5,715 bases of DNA from Nanobdellati archaeon (GTDB taxonomy: Archaea > B1Sed10-29 > WALL01 > WAMD01): contig WAMD01000005.1 in assembly GCA_015522495.1 (NCBI GenBank), positions 1 to 5,715 of the forward strand, in the 5' to 3' direction. The notes beneath the pieces are model-generated. The model had not been told where the DNA came from, ran no database searches, and worked only from the letters and a program-made list of their open reading frames with translations. The translations under genes were made by a program, and so were the position numbers. This document shows, piece after piece, positions 1-5,125 of the stretch. Within the stretch, counting starts at the first letter, position 1; the number at the start of each line of letters is the position of its first letter.

Positions 1-2580
1 GTAGGTGGGAAAGATAGGAGCCTTGCTGAGAAACTGGCAAAACAAGTTGAGAAACACCTAATCGGGGAATTCGGTGAAGATTACATTCCAAGTGTTGAGG
101 ACGTACAGGACGCTGTTGAAAAGATATTAATAGAGAATGGACATGCAAAGACTGCAAAGGCATTCATAATCTACAGGGAGAAGAAGGCCAAAGAAAGGGA
201 AGAAAAGATAAAGATACTAAACAAATCCTCACTTGATGAAGTTGATAAGAGATTTAGTACAAACTCATTACGGGTTCTAGCCTCTAGATATCTAATAAGA
301 GATGAAAATGGCAATGTAATAGAATCCCCAAGTGAGTTGTTCCAAAGAGTAGCTGTGACTATGTGTCTTCCAGAGATACTTTATGATCCAGAGGTATACG
401 ACAAAAAAGGTGGTCACAAAGTTCCAACAAAACTATCACACTACAAAAAGAACCTAGACAGATGGAACAATGTTTTAACAATAGGTAAATATAAGCTGAC
501 AAAATGGCATTTTGAAAGAATGCTAGCAGCTTATGAAGAACTGGCCAAGGAAGGAAAGATGAAACTGAGTTTTGGTGAAATAATAAAAGCAGTAATTGAT
601 GGAAAATTCAAAAAATACGAAAGCATGATAGACGAATACTACAACTTGATGACCAAGCAGGATTTCATACCTAACTCTCCAACATTGATAAACGCAGGCA
701 GGAAACTAGGTATGCTATCCGCCTGTTTTACCCTTGATGTTGATGATGACATGGAGTCAATCATGAAGCTGGCTAGAGATGTTGCTCTCATACAAAAAGC
801 CGGCGGTGGCTGTGGGATGAACTTCTCCAAGATAAGACCTGCAGGAGACATAGTCGGATCTACAATGGGGGCATCATCTGGGCCGTTATCATTCATGCGC
901 ATAATAGACACTGTTTCTGATGTTATAAAACAAGGTGGTGTCAGAAGAGCTGCAAACATGGGTATTATGGAAGTGTGGCACCCAGACATTGAAGAGTTTA
1001 TATCCATGAAAGCAAAAGATGGTACATTTGAAAACTTCAACATATCAGTGGGTATATGGGGTGACTTCTGGGAGGCCTTTAAAGAAGGAAAGCCCTATCA
1101 TCTGGTTAACCCTAGGAATGGAGAAACATTAAAAACGATAGATCCTAGAGACATGTTCCACCAGCTCTCGTACTACGCCTGGTTAAGGGCAGACCCAGGT
1201 GTTCTCTGGATGGACAATATAAACAAAAGAAATGTCCTAGAAAGAGCTAGAGGTGGGCCCGTTAGAGTAACAAACCCCTGTGGTGAGGAGCCGCTGTACC
1301 CTTACGAGTCATGTAACCTGGCTAGCATAAACATAGCAAACTTTGTGATAGATAAGGATGGAAAAAGGGTGTTTGACTGGGAAAGATTTAGAAAGGTTGC
1401 CAGGAAAGTAACCAGGGCATTGGATAATATAATAACTATGAACAAGTATCCGATACCTGAGATAGATAAAAGAACGAAAGAAAGTAGAAGAGTTGGATTG
1501 GGTATAATGGGCGTTGCTGACGCCTTGTTTGACCTTGGTATAAGGTATAATTCAGAAAATGGTTACAAATTTATGAGAGAAGCCTCTGAGAACTTAACAT
1601 ATTACGCGTACAAAGAATCTATAGAGATGGCAAAACAAAGAGGAGTATTCCCTATATTTTACGAGACAGAGTATGTTAATGGAAAGCTACCAATAGAAGG
1701 ATTCTACGAAAAGGAGTTATGGACATTAAACTGGGACTCACTTGTCAAAGAAATAAAATCAACAGGTCTAAGGAATGCAATGGTTACGACCTGCCCACCA
1801 ACAGGTTCAGTATCAATGATAGCTGACACCAGTAACGGAATAGAGCCAATATTTGCACTTGTATACGAAAAGAGGGTCACCGTCGGCTCATTCTTCTACG
1901 TTGACAAGGTCCTTGAAAAGAGGCTGAAAGACATTGGATTATATAACGATGAAATACTCTCAAAGATAGCAAAAAATTATGGGAGTGTTCAAGGACTAGA
2001 CGAAATCCCAGATGAGATAAAAGATGTATTTGTTACATCAATGGACATACACTGGATTGACCACGTCGTAGCTCAAGGAGAGCTCCAAAAGTGGATAACA
2101 GACTCTATATCAAAGACGATAAACATGCCAAACGATGTTAGTGTGGAAGATGTCAAGCAAGCTTATATAATAGCTCACGAAGTCGGATGTAAGGGCGTGA
2201 CGGTTTACAGGGATGGTTCAAAGGCAAGCCAGGTGCTGAATCTAACGTCGGAAGAGAAAGAAAAAAGATTTAATGTTGAACCGTCTGAATACGCTAAAGG
2301 TATTCTAGAAAGAATTATGACAGATAACCCATGGCTGTCAGATTTCATAACAGCCGTAAATCTTAGAAACATATCAAAACCAAAGATAGAAGCAAAGCTA
2401 GTTGTGAATGTTCCAGTATCCAAGAACGTAGCTCCTGCTGGAGGATCAAAGCCAGATAGTCATGTAATATCAGCAGATAAGCACGAAACATGCCCAGTCT
2501 GTGGGAGTGAAGCCCTTGTGTATGAAGCTGGTTGTGTGGTTTGTAAGGACTGTGGCTGGTCGGAGTGCATAATCTCGTAA
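1..2580 (+). CDS. nrdJ: Adenosylcobalamin-dependent (class II) ribonucleotide reductase, 5' end missing
   Basis: This enzyme reduces ribonucleotides to deoxyribonucleotides in the cytoplasm, using a radical generated from adenosylcobalamin. The frame is open from base 1, so the gene starts upstream; the first ATG at 337 is internal. Numbering visible residues from base 1 (859 seen), residues 1 to about 62 are the end of an ATP-cone regulatory domain. The reductase barrel follows from about residue 88 (NSLRVLASRYL). Catalytic features are all present: N425, thiyl-radical C427 and E429 in NPCGE; the redox pair C242 and C438; GGGCGMN around C271; and the phosphate-binding PPTGS near 599-603. The 185- and 11-residue spacings between these cysteines fit class II enzymes. 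A linker leads to a tail with six cysteines (831, 834, 845, 848, 851, 856), expected to bind zinc and relay reducing power. No intein interrupts the visible part. The next gene supplies its cofactor. Family assignment is very secure. Confidence 0.96.
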   Translation, partial: VGGKDRSLAEKLAKQVEKHLIGEFGEDYIPSVEDVQDAVEKILIENGHAKTAKAFIIYREKKAKEREEKIKILNKSSLDEVDKRFSTNSLRVLASRYLIRDENGNVIESPSELFQRVAVTMCLPEILYDPEVYDKKGGHKVPTKLSHYKKNLDRWNNVLTIGKYKLTKWHFERMLAAYEELAKEGKMKLSFGEIIKAVIDGKFKKYESMIDEYYNLMTKQDFIPNSPTLINAGRKLGMLSACFTLDVDDDMESIMKLARDVALIQKAGGGCGMNFSKIRPAGDIVGSTMGASSGPLSFMRIIDTVSDVIKQGGVRRAANMGIMEVWHPDIEEFISMKAKDGTFENFNISVGIWGDFWEAFKEGKPYHLVNPRNGETLKTIDPRDMFHQLSYYAWLRADPGVLWMDNINKRNVLERARGGPVRVTNPCGEEPLYPYESCNLASINIANFVIDKDGKRVFDWERFRKVARKVTRALDNIITMNKYPIPEIDKRTKESRRVGLGIMGVADALFDLGIRYNSENGYKFMREASENLTYYAYKESIEMAKQRGVFPIFYETEYVNGKLPIEGFYEKELWTLNWDSLVKEIKSTGLRNAMVTTCPPTGSVSMIADTSNGIEPIFALVYEKRVTVGSFFYVDKVLEKRLKDIGLYNDEILSKIAKNYGSVQGLDEIPDEIKDVFVTSMDIHWIDHVVAQGELQKWITDSISKTINMPNDVSVEDVKQAYIIAHEVGCKGVTVYRDGSKASQVLNLTSEEKEKRFNVEPSEYAKGILERIMTDNPWLSDFITAVNLRNISKPKIEAKLVVNVPVSKNVAPAGGSKPDSHVISADKHETCPVCGSEALVYEAGCVVCKDCGWSECIIS

Positions 2581-2585
2581 GGTGG
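2581..2585 (+). promoter_or_regulatory. Ribosome binding site for the adenosyltransferase
   Basis: GGTGG lies directly after the reductase stop codon and 6 bases before the GTG at 2592. It supports that GTG, rather than the in-frame GTG at 2565 inside the reductase gene, as the start. Confidence 0.55.
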
Positions 2586-2591
2586 CTTGGC

Positions 2592-3089
2592 GTGATCCTT
2601 TTGTATACAGGGAACGGAAAGGGAAAAACGACATCTGCAGTCGGAACAGCTATTAGGGCAAGGGGCAGAGGTAAGAGGGTTGTGTTCATCCAGTTCATGA
2701 AGGCCAGGGACAGCGGGGAGATAAAACCACTTAAGGAGCTTGGAGTTGAGGTGTACAGGTTTGGAAGAAAAGAACTGGTGAACCTTAAGAATCCCAGTGA
2801 AGAGGACAAAACTCTAGCGAAAAACGCATTGGACCTAGCTAGGAAAAAATTAAAAGAGAATCCATTTCTAATCATCCTAGATGAAGTCAATGTCGCTGTT
2901 ACAGCTGGGCTGGTTGACATAAAGGATGTGATAAGTCTAGTAAAAAAGGCTGGTGACACTCACATTCTCCTAACTGGAAGGTACGCTCCGAAGGAGCTGA
3001 TTGAACTGGCAGACCTTGTCACAGAAATGAAAGAGATAAAACATCCGTTCCAGAAAGGTCTTCTGGCTGTTGAAGGCATAGATTATTGA
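2592..3089 (+). CDS. cobO: Corrinoid adenosyltransferase, CobA/CobO/BtuR family
   Basis: The protein transfers the 5'-deoxyadenosyl group of ATP to cob(I)alamin or its corrinoid precursors, making the adenosyl form used by the reductase encoded just upstream. At 165 residues it is compact for the family. The N-terminus MILLYTGNGKGKTT carries the family P-loop (residues 7-14). Further matches are FIQFMKA, the Walker-B-like IILDE (D97, E98), LTGRYAP, and the C-terminal block with ELADLVTEM, KHP (150-152) and a final GIDY. The GTG start at 2592 is chosen because it gives the usual family N-terminus and has GGTGG before it; the GTG at 2565 would add nine unrelated residues and overlap nrdJ. Spacing is 11 bases from nrdJ and 15 bases to the membrane protein, so co-transcription is likely. 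Whether it acts in de novo synthesis, salvage or both cannot be told here. Confidence 0.93.
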   Translation: MILLYTGNGKGKTTSAVGTAIRARGRGKRVVFIQFMKARDSGEIKPLKELGVEVYRFGRKELVNLKNPSEEDKTLAKNALDLARKKLKENPFLIILDEVNVAVTAGLVDIKDVISLVKKAGDTHILLTGRYAPKELIELADLVTEMKEIKHPFQKGLLAVEGIDY

Positions 3090-3104
3090 AGATGGGCGGT
3101 CAAG

Positions 3105-3863
3105 ATGATAAATAATACCAAGGAAGTTTTGCTCACAAAGGATGTTGAAAACGAAATAAGCGTTGAGTTAAGTTCAACTAGGCTTCAGGAAAAGTGGAAG
3201 GTTATTGCAAAGCTGGCTGTGTTCACAGGTATAGGGATAGCTGGAAGGGTTGCTTTGCAGTATTTGCCGAGTGTTGAACCATTGACCCCTTTGGCGATAG
3301 CCTTTTCGTACTTCTTTGGGATCATGTATGGTGTAGTCCCAGGCTCTCTCGGGTTTTGGATAAGCAACTTCCTCGTATGGGGGGGTCAGGGCCCGTGGAC
3401 CATCTTTCAGGTGGCTGGAATTGCAGCGGCCGCTTTGATAGCTGGGCTGGTTGGGAAGACCACCCAGTCTAGGAGGGGCTTCCTGCTAGCTACTGCACTT
3501 GGGGTCCTAGCATACGAGTTCATAGTGGATTTATCCTGGGTGTTTACCTTCGGAGACCTAAATCCAATAACAATATTCATAGTACCGTTACCGTTTTCAA
3601 TAACCCACCTCATAACAAGCCTAGGATTTGCCCTAGCATTATACGAAGCCAGGGACAAACTCCTAGACTACCTCAAGGGTGAAGTTAATGAGATTAAGGT
3701 ATTTGCTTCTAGGTATTCTCCTAGTATTGCTAGGAAGCTGGGTGTCCCTACAGCTAGGATCAACGCAGAGCTTACAGTCAGAAAACACTACAACGATAAG
3801 CAAGTCGAATTCAACAGATGGATGGAAACTGGTGATAGACTTCTCAAACGGGACAAGCCTTAG
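3105..3863 (+). CDS. ECF-transporter S-component-like membrane protein, probable corrinoid uptake
   Basis: This is a predicted inner-membrane substrate-binding subunit of an energy-coupling factor vitamin transporter. After a polar N-terminus of about 30 residues, six hydrophobic segments are visible at roughly 33-50, 62-80, 82-92, 100-117, 126-145 and 156-180. The signature SVEPLTP (56-62) followed by ISNFLVWGGQGPWTIFQ (86-102) is typical of an S-component group in archaea and Firmicutes. No ATPase or EcfT gene is in the window, so it would need a shared energising module encoded elsewhere. The start is ATG 3105, 15 bases after cobO, with only a weak GGCGGT upstream. Its position between the adenosyltransferase and a transcobalamin-like exported protein suggests a corrinoid substrate, which is inference. 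Residues from about 195 to 252 are read from DNA that also encodes the start of the next gene and may be a non-conserved extension. Confidence 0.8.
   Translation: MINNTKEVLLTKDVENEISVELSSTRLQEKWKVIAKLAVFTGIGIAGRVALQYLPSVEPLTPLAIAFSYFFGIMYGVVPGSLGFWISNFLVWGGQGPWTIFQVAGIAAAALIAGLVGKTTQSRRGFLLATALGVLAYEFIVDLSWVFTFGDLNPITIFIVPLPFSITHLITSLGFALALYEARDKLLDYLKGEVNEIKVFASRYSPSIARKLGVPTARINAELTVRKHYNDKQVEFNRWMETGDRLLKRDKP
3678..3682 (+). promoter_or_regulatory. Ribosome binding site inside the S-component gene
   Basis: GGTGA sits 5 bases before the ATG at 3688. This strong archaeal site lies within the upstream coding frame. It decides the start of the DUF4430 gene in favour of ATG 3688 over GTG 3679, which overlaps the site itself. 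Confidence 0.7.
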
Positions 3864-4128
3864 TATGGGAATGAATGAGACAGGTAAATCACTGTTTTAC
3901 TACATGAACAAATCTCTAAACATCAGTTACATTGAGTACAATGGAATGGGTGCATTCATAACATGCATAGAAGGGGTTTGCCAGGACTCAAGTCACTACT
4001 GGTTCCTATTCACCAATGGAAACTTCGCCAACGTGGGAGCATCATCATATTACCCCAAACCTAATGATAATATAACGTGGGAATTCATGAGCTTAAACGA
4101 GTCTAAATTCAGTGGTTCTAATAAATAA
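3688..4128 (+). CDS. Exported DUF4430 (transcobalamin-like C-terminal domain) protein
   Basis: This is a small extracytoplasmic protein of 146 residues, probably membrane-anchored or secreted. Residues 1 to about 26 form a signal peptide or anchor (two arginines, then a Leu-rich core, RYLLLGILLVLLGSW) with no lipobox cysteine. A Ser/Thr/Asn-rich linker follows, then a domain resembling DUF4430: NETGKSLFYYM, a gly-rich GMGAFI turn, C93 and C98 (possible disulfide), HYWFLFTNGNF, and a final PNDNITWEF. This domain forms the C-terminal half of animal transcobalamin and intrinsic factor and is found in bacterial proteins beside ECF vitamin transporters. The neighbouring S-component and adenosyltransferase therefore point to corrinoid capture outside the cell. 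Several N-x-S/T sites could be glycosylated in an archaeon. The gene overlaps the upstream frame by 176 bases; its protein-like signal and strong ribosome binding site make it real despite that. Confidence 0.8.
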   Translation: MRLRYLLLGILLVLLGSWVSLQLGSTQSLQSENTTTISKSNSTDGWKLVIDFSNGTSLSMGMNETGKSLFYYMNKSLNISYIEYNGMGAFITCIEGVCQDSSHYWFLFTNGNFANVGASSYYPKPNDNITWEFMSLNESKFSGSNK

Positions 4129-4140
4129 TCTCTTCAGTCT

Positions 4141-4160
4141 CTACTGTAGTCCCTTTTTAT
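4141..4160 (+). terminator. Probable operon terminator
   Basis: A short palindrome, CTAC-T-GTAG at 4141-4149, is followed by CCC and a T5 run at 4154-4158, 13 bases after the DUF4430 stop. Archaeal transcription commonly ends in short T tracts, so this is the likely end of the B12-related operon. The hairpin itself is too small to be strong evidence. Confidence 0.45.
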
Positions 4161-4211
4161 AGTATCAGCGGAAGCATAAACATGCACCTCTAACAAAAGA
4201 CATTAACGTTT

Positions 4212-4253
4212 GTTTTAAAAAAGATCCCTTAATAAAAAGAGTGGATCGAGGAG
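4212..4253 (+). promoter_or_regulatory. Promoter and ribosome binding site of the nuclease-like gene
   Basis: A TATA-like TTTTAAAA lies at 4213-4220, which would place the transcript start near 4241-4245. A purine-rich GAGGAG at 4248-4253 then sits 6 bases before ATG 4260. A second A/T-rich candidate, TTAATAAAAA at 4229-4238, would instead give a nearly leaderless transcript. The gene therefore appears to be its own transcription unit. Confidence 0.5.
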
Positions 4254-4259
4254 AAAAGG

Positions 4260-4907
4260 ATGAAGCAAACAAGTTTAGATAAGTTCGGGTTAAGGGCTAA
4301 AATAAAAACAAAGAGGATATCACAAGATAAGCTCGGTAGTCAAATTAGAGAGTCAAAAAGAGGAAAAAAAGCGGCCGCTGTGGGGAAAGAGACAGAAGAA
4401 CTTGTTAAAAAAGAACTTGGCCTGGAAAAAAACAAAGCGCCCTCACCTGATCTGATTGGGCTCATCGACGAAGAATCAGTTGGTGTAGAAATAAAGCATT
4501 CCCAAGAAAAGGACGTTATCATATGGTATAATCAGTTAGTAAAAATTCATAACACCAGAAAAAAGAAGACACTTGATGGTAAGACAATAAAGCCATATTA
4601 TGCAATAGTGTTCACAAAGCAAGATGGAGAAAAAATAATGTATTTAGTTCCTACAAGTGAGCTTCTAAAACTGGCTGAAGGAAGAATGAGAAGAACAAAG
4701 TGGGGATTACGTAAACATGAAAAAGAGTTACTTAAGGTAGTCACTAATCAAACCAAACCGCTACCATTTGAAAATGAAGAAGAGATTAGAGCAATGGAGA
4801 AAGATAGGTTAGAAAGATTGGAAAGGAAATTGAAGAAACCATACTTCAGAGTAAATGAGGAAGAACTAAAGACGATTGCCAGAAAGATTATTAAATTAAT
4901 GAGATAA
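4260..4907 (+). CDS. PD-(D/E)XK nuclease-like protein with N-terminal PIP-box-like motif
   Basis: I do not recognise a named family for this 215-residue basic protein, but two signals stand out. Residues 44-92 look like a PD-(D/E)XK nuclease core: an acidic helix (E44, E46), then P63-D64, then E77-I-K79 twelve residues after the aspartate, and a following helix with Q92. Residues 3-9 (QTSLDKF) match the archaeal PCNA-interacting pattern Q-x-x-L-x-x-F, with G10 where a second aromatic is common. A lysine/arginine-rich stretch (11-40) could be flexible and DNA-binding. Residues 171-192 are highly charged and probably helical or coiled. The architecture suggests a nuclease brought to DNA by the sliding clamp, for repair or replication; that is inference. 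The gene has its own promoter-like region, a good GAGGAG site 6 bases before ATG, and is AT-rich. An inactive or structural role remains possible. Confidence 0.72.
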   Translation: MKQTSLDKFGLRAKIKTKRISQDKLGSQIRESKRGKKAAAVGKETEELVKKELGLEKNKAPSPDLIGLIDEESVGVEIKHSQEKDVIIWYNQLVKIHNTRKKKTLDGKTIKPYYAIVFTKQDGEKIMYLVPTSELLKLAEGRMRRTKWGLRKHEKELLKVVTNQTKPLPFENEEEIRAMEKDRLERLERKLKKPYFRVNEEELKTIARKIIKLMR

Positions 4908-4925
4908 ACCCAGCAACAAACAAAC

Positions 4926-4936
4926 CTTTAATAAAA
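4926..4936 (+). promoter_or_regulatory. TATA-like box for the tRNA locus
   Basis: CTTTAATAAAA preceded by CAAAC resembles a BRE/TATA pair. It would start transcription near 4957, about 17 bases before the tRNA. A second A/T-rich stretch at 4950-4960 is closer than usual to the tRNA start. The 66 bases between the nuclease stop and the tRNA hold nothing else that I can see. Confidence 0.4.
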
Positions 4937-4973
4937 ATGTATATTAACACTTAAAAATAAAAACCATACACTC

Positions 4974-5047
4974 GGGCCGGTAGCTTAGCCAGGTGGAGCG
5001 CTCGGCTGATAACCGGGAGGTCGAGGGTCCGAATCCCTCCGGGCCCA
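4974..5047 (+). tRNA. tRNA-Ile (anticodon GAT)
   Basis: A full cloverleaf can be drawn by hand. The acceptor is 4974-4980 with 5040-5046, the D-stem GCTT/GAGC is at 4983-4986 and 4996-4999, and the anticodon stem CTCGG/CCGGG is at 5001-5005 and 5013-5017. Loop CTGATAA places anticodon GAT at 5008-5010. The T-stem GAGGG/CCCTC is at 5023-5027 and 5035-5039. The discriminator is A5047 and CCA is not encoded. There is no intron. Two positions are odd: acceptor pair 6-67 is G4979 against G5041, a mismatch, and position 55 of the T loop is C5029 instead of the near-universal T. Position 21 is G rather than A. It is recognisably tRNA-Ile, but these defects leave open a decaying copy, an RNA corrected by modification or editing, or sequence error. 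Confidence 0.88.
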
Positions 5048-5059
5048 TTGATGGGCCCG
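5040..5059. repeat. Perfect 9-bp inverted repeat joining the two tRNA sequences
   Basis: Bases 5040-5048 (CGGGCCCAT) and 5051-5059 (ATGGGCCCG) are exact reverse complements separated by TG. The left arm is the 3' acceptor strand and discriminator of tRNA-Ile. The right arm is the 5' acceptor strand of the following tRNA half. The repeat therefore means that the first tRNA's 3' strand would pair better with the second tRNA's 5' strand (7 of 7) than with its own (6 of 7). Confidence 0.85.
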
Positions 5060-5091
5060 TAGCTCAGCCTGGTTGGAGCGCCCGTGCTTGC
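5053..5091 (+). tRNA. Isolated tRNA 5' half (split or truncated tRNA)
   Basis: The sequence matches a tRNA from position 1 through the anticodon stem. Acceptor strand GGGCCCG is at 5053-5059, T8-A9 at 5060-5061, the D-stem GCTC/GAGC at 5062-5065 and 5076-5079 around a loop with the conserved GG, position 26 is G5080, and CCCG(T) at 5081-5085 is the 5' side of the anticodon stem. Beyond this the tRNA pattern ends: the next bases, GCTTGC, do not form a regular loop with T33 unless one base is treated as inserted, in which case CTTGC would carry anticodon TGC (Ala). No matching 3' half, T-arm or acceptor 3' strand is found later in the window on either strand. The boundary given here is approximate. 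Options are a 5' half of a trans-spliced tRNA, a tRNA interrupted by an intron or inserted element extending past the window, or an assembly join. Confidence 0.65.
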
Positions 5092-5094
5092 TGG

Positions 5095-5110
5095 TTCATT
5101 ATTTTTCATT
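5095..5110 (+). terminator. T-rich terminator-like stretch after the tRNA half
   Basis: TTCATTATTTTTCATT, with a T5 run at 5102-5106, follows the tRNA half by about 10-15 bases. It is the kind of T tract that ends archaeal small-RNA transcripts, so tRNA-Ile and the half could form one short transcript ending here. It also lies in the leader of the macro-domain gene, for which no clear TATA box is seen. Confidence 0.4.
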
Positions 5111-5114
5111 GTAT

Positions 5115-5119
5115 GGTGA
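5115..5119 (+). promoter_or_regulatory. Ribosome binding site of the macro-domain gene
   Basis: GGTGA lies 6 bases before ATG 5126 but directly against ATG 5120. The normal spacing favours 5126 as the start and shortens the protein by two residues. Confidence 0.65.
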
Positions 5120-5125
5120 ATGATT

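Noticed and set aside
737..770. TGATGATGA motif resembling a C/D box small RNA
   Set aside because: It lies inside the nrdJ coding sequence, where it encodes a conserved acidic stretch, and no properly spaced D boxes were found.
639..1043. 134-codon open frame on the minus strand
   Set aside because: Antisense to the conserved catalytic barrel of nrdJ with no protein-like features; the same holds for the shorter minus-strand frames at 2205-2423, 3185-3367, 3407-3658, 4340-4522 and 5132-5374.
2565..2591. Earlier GTG start for the adenosyltransferase inside nrdJ
   Set aside because: It adds nine residues unlike the family N-terminus and has no ribosome binding site at a good distance; GTG 2592 gives the expected MILLYTGNGKGKTT start.
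2363..2959. 198-codon open frame on the minus strand
   Set aside because: It lies opposite two securely identified genes, has no recognisable domain, and its serine/leucine/phenylalanine-rich content is typical of an antisense shadow.
3426..4378. Two GCGGCCGC octamers (about 3426 and 4371) in an AT-rich region
   Set aside because: Both lie in coding sequence as alanine-rich codons in unrelated proteins; no flanking similarity suggests a repeat.
4974..5091. A fully permuted tRNA gene made of the tRNA-Ile 3' part and the following 5' half
   Set aside because: The acceptor pairs well, but the sequences flanking the anticodon break points (around 5001-5012 and 5085-5094) do not form a visible bulge-helix-bulge, and tRNA-Ile has its own well-paired 5' half. 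The cross-match is kept only as an observation.
4910..5094. Seven-base complement between CCAGCAA (4910-4916) and TTGCTGG (5088-5094)
   Set aside because: Too short for a 180-base separation; chance is likely, and no tRNA 3' half follows 4916.
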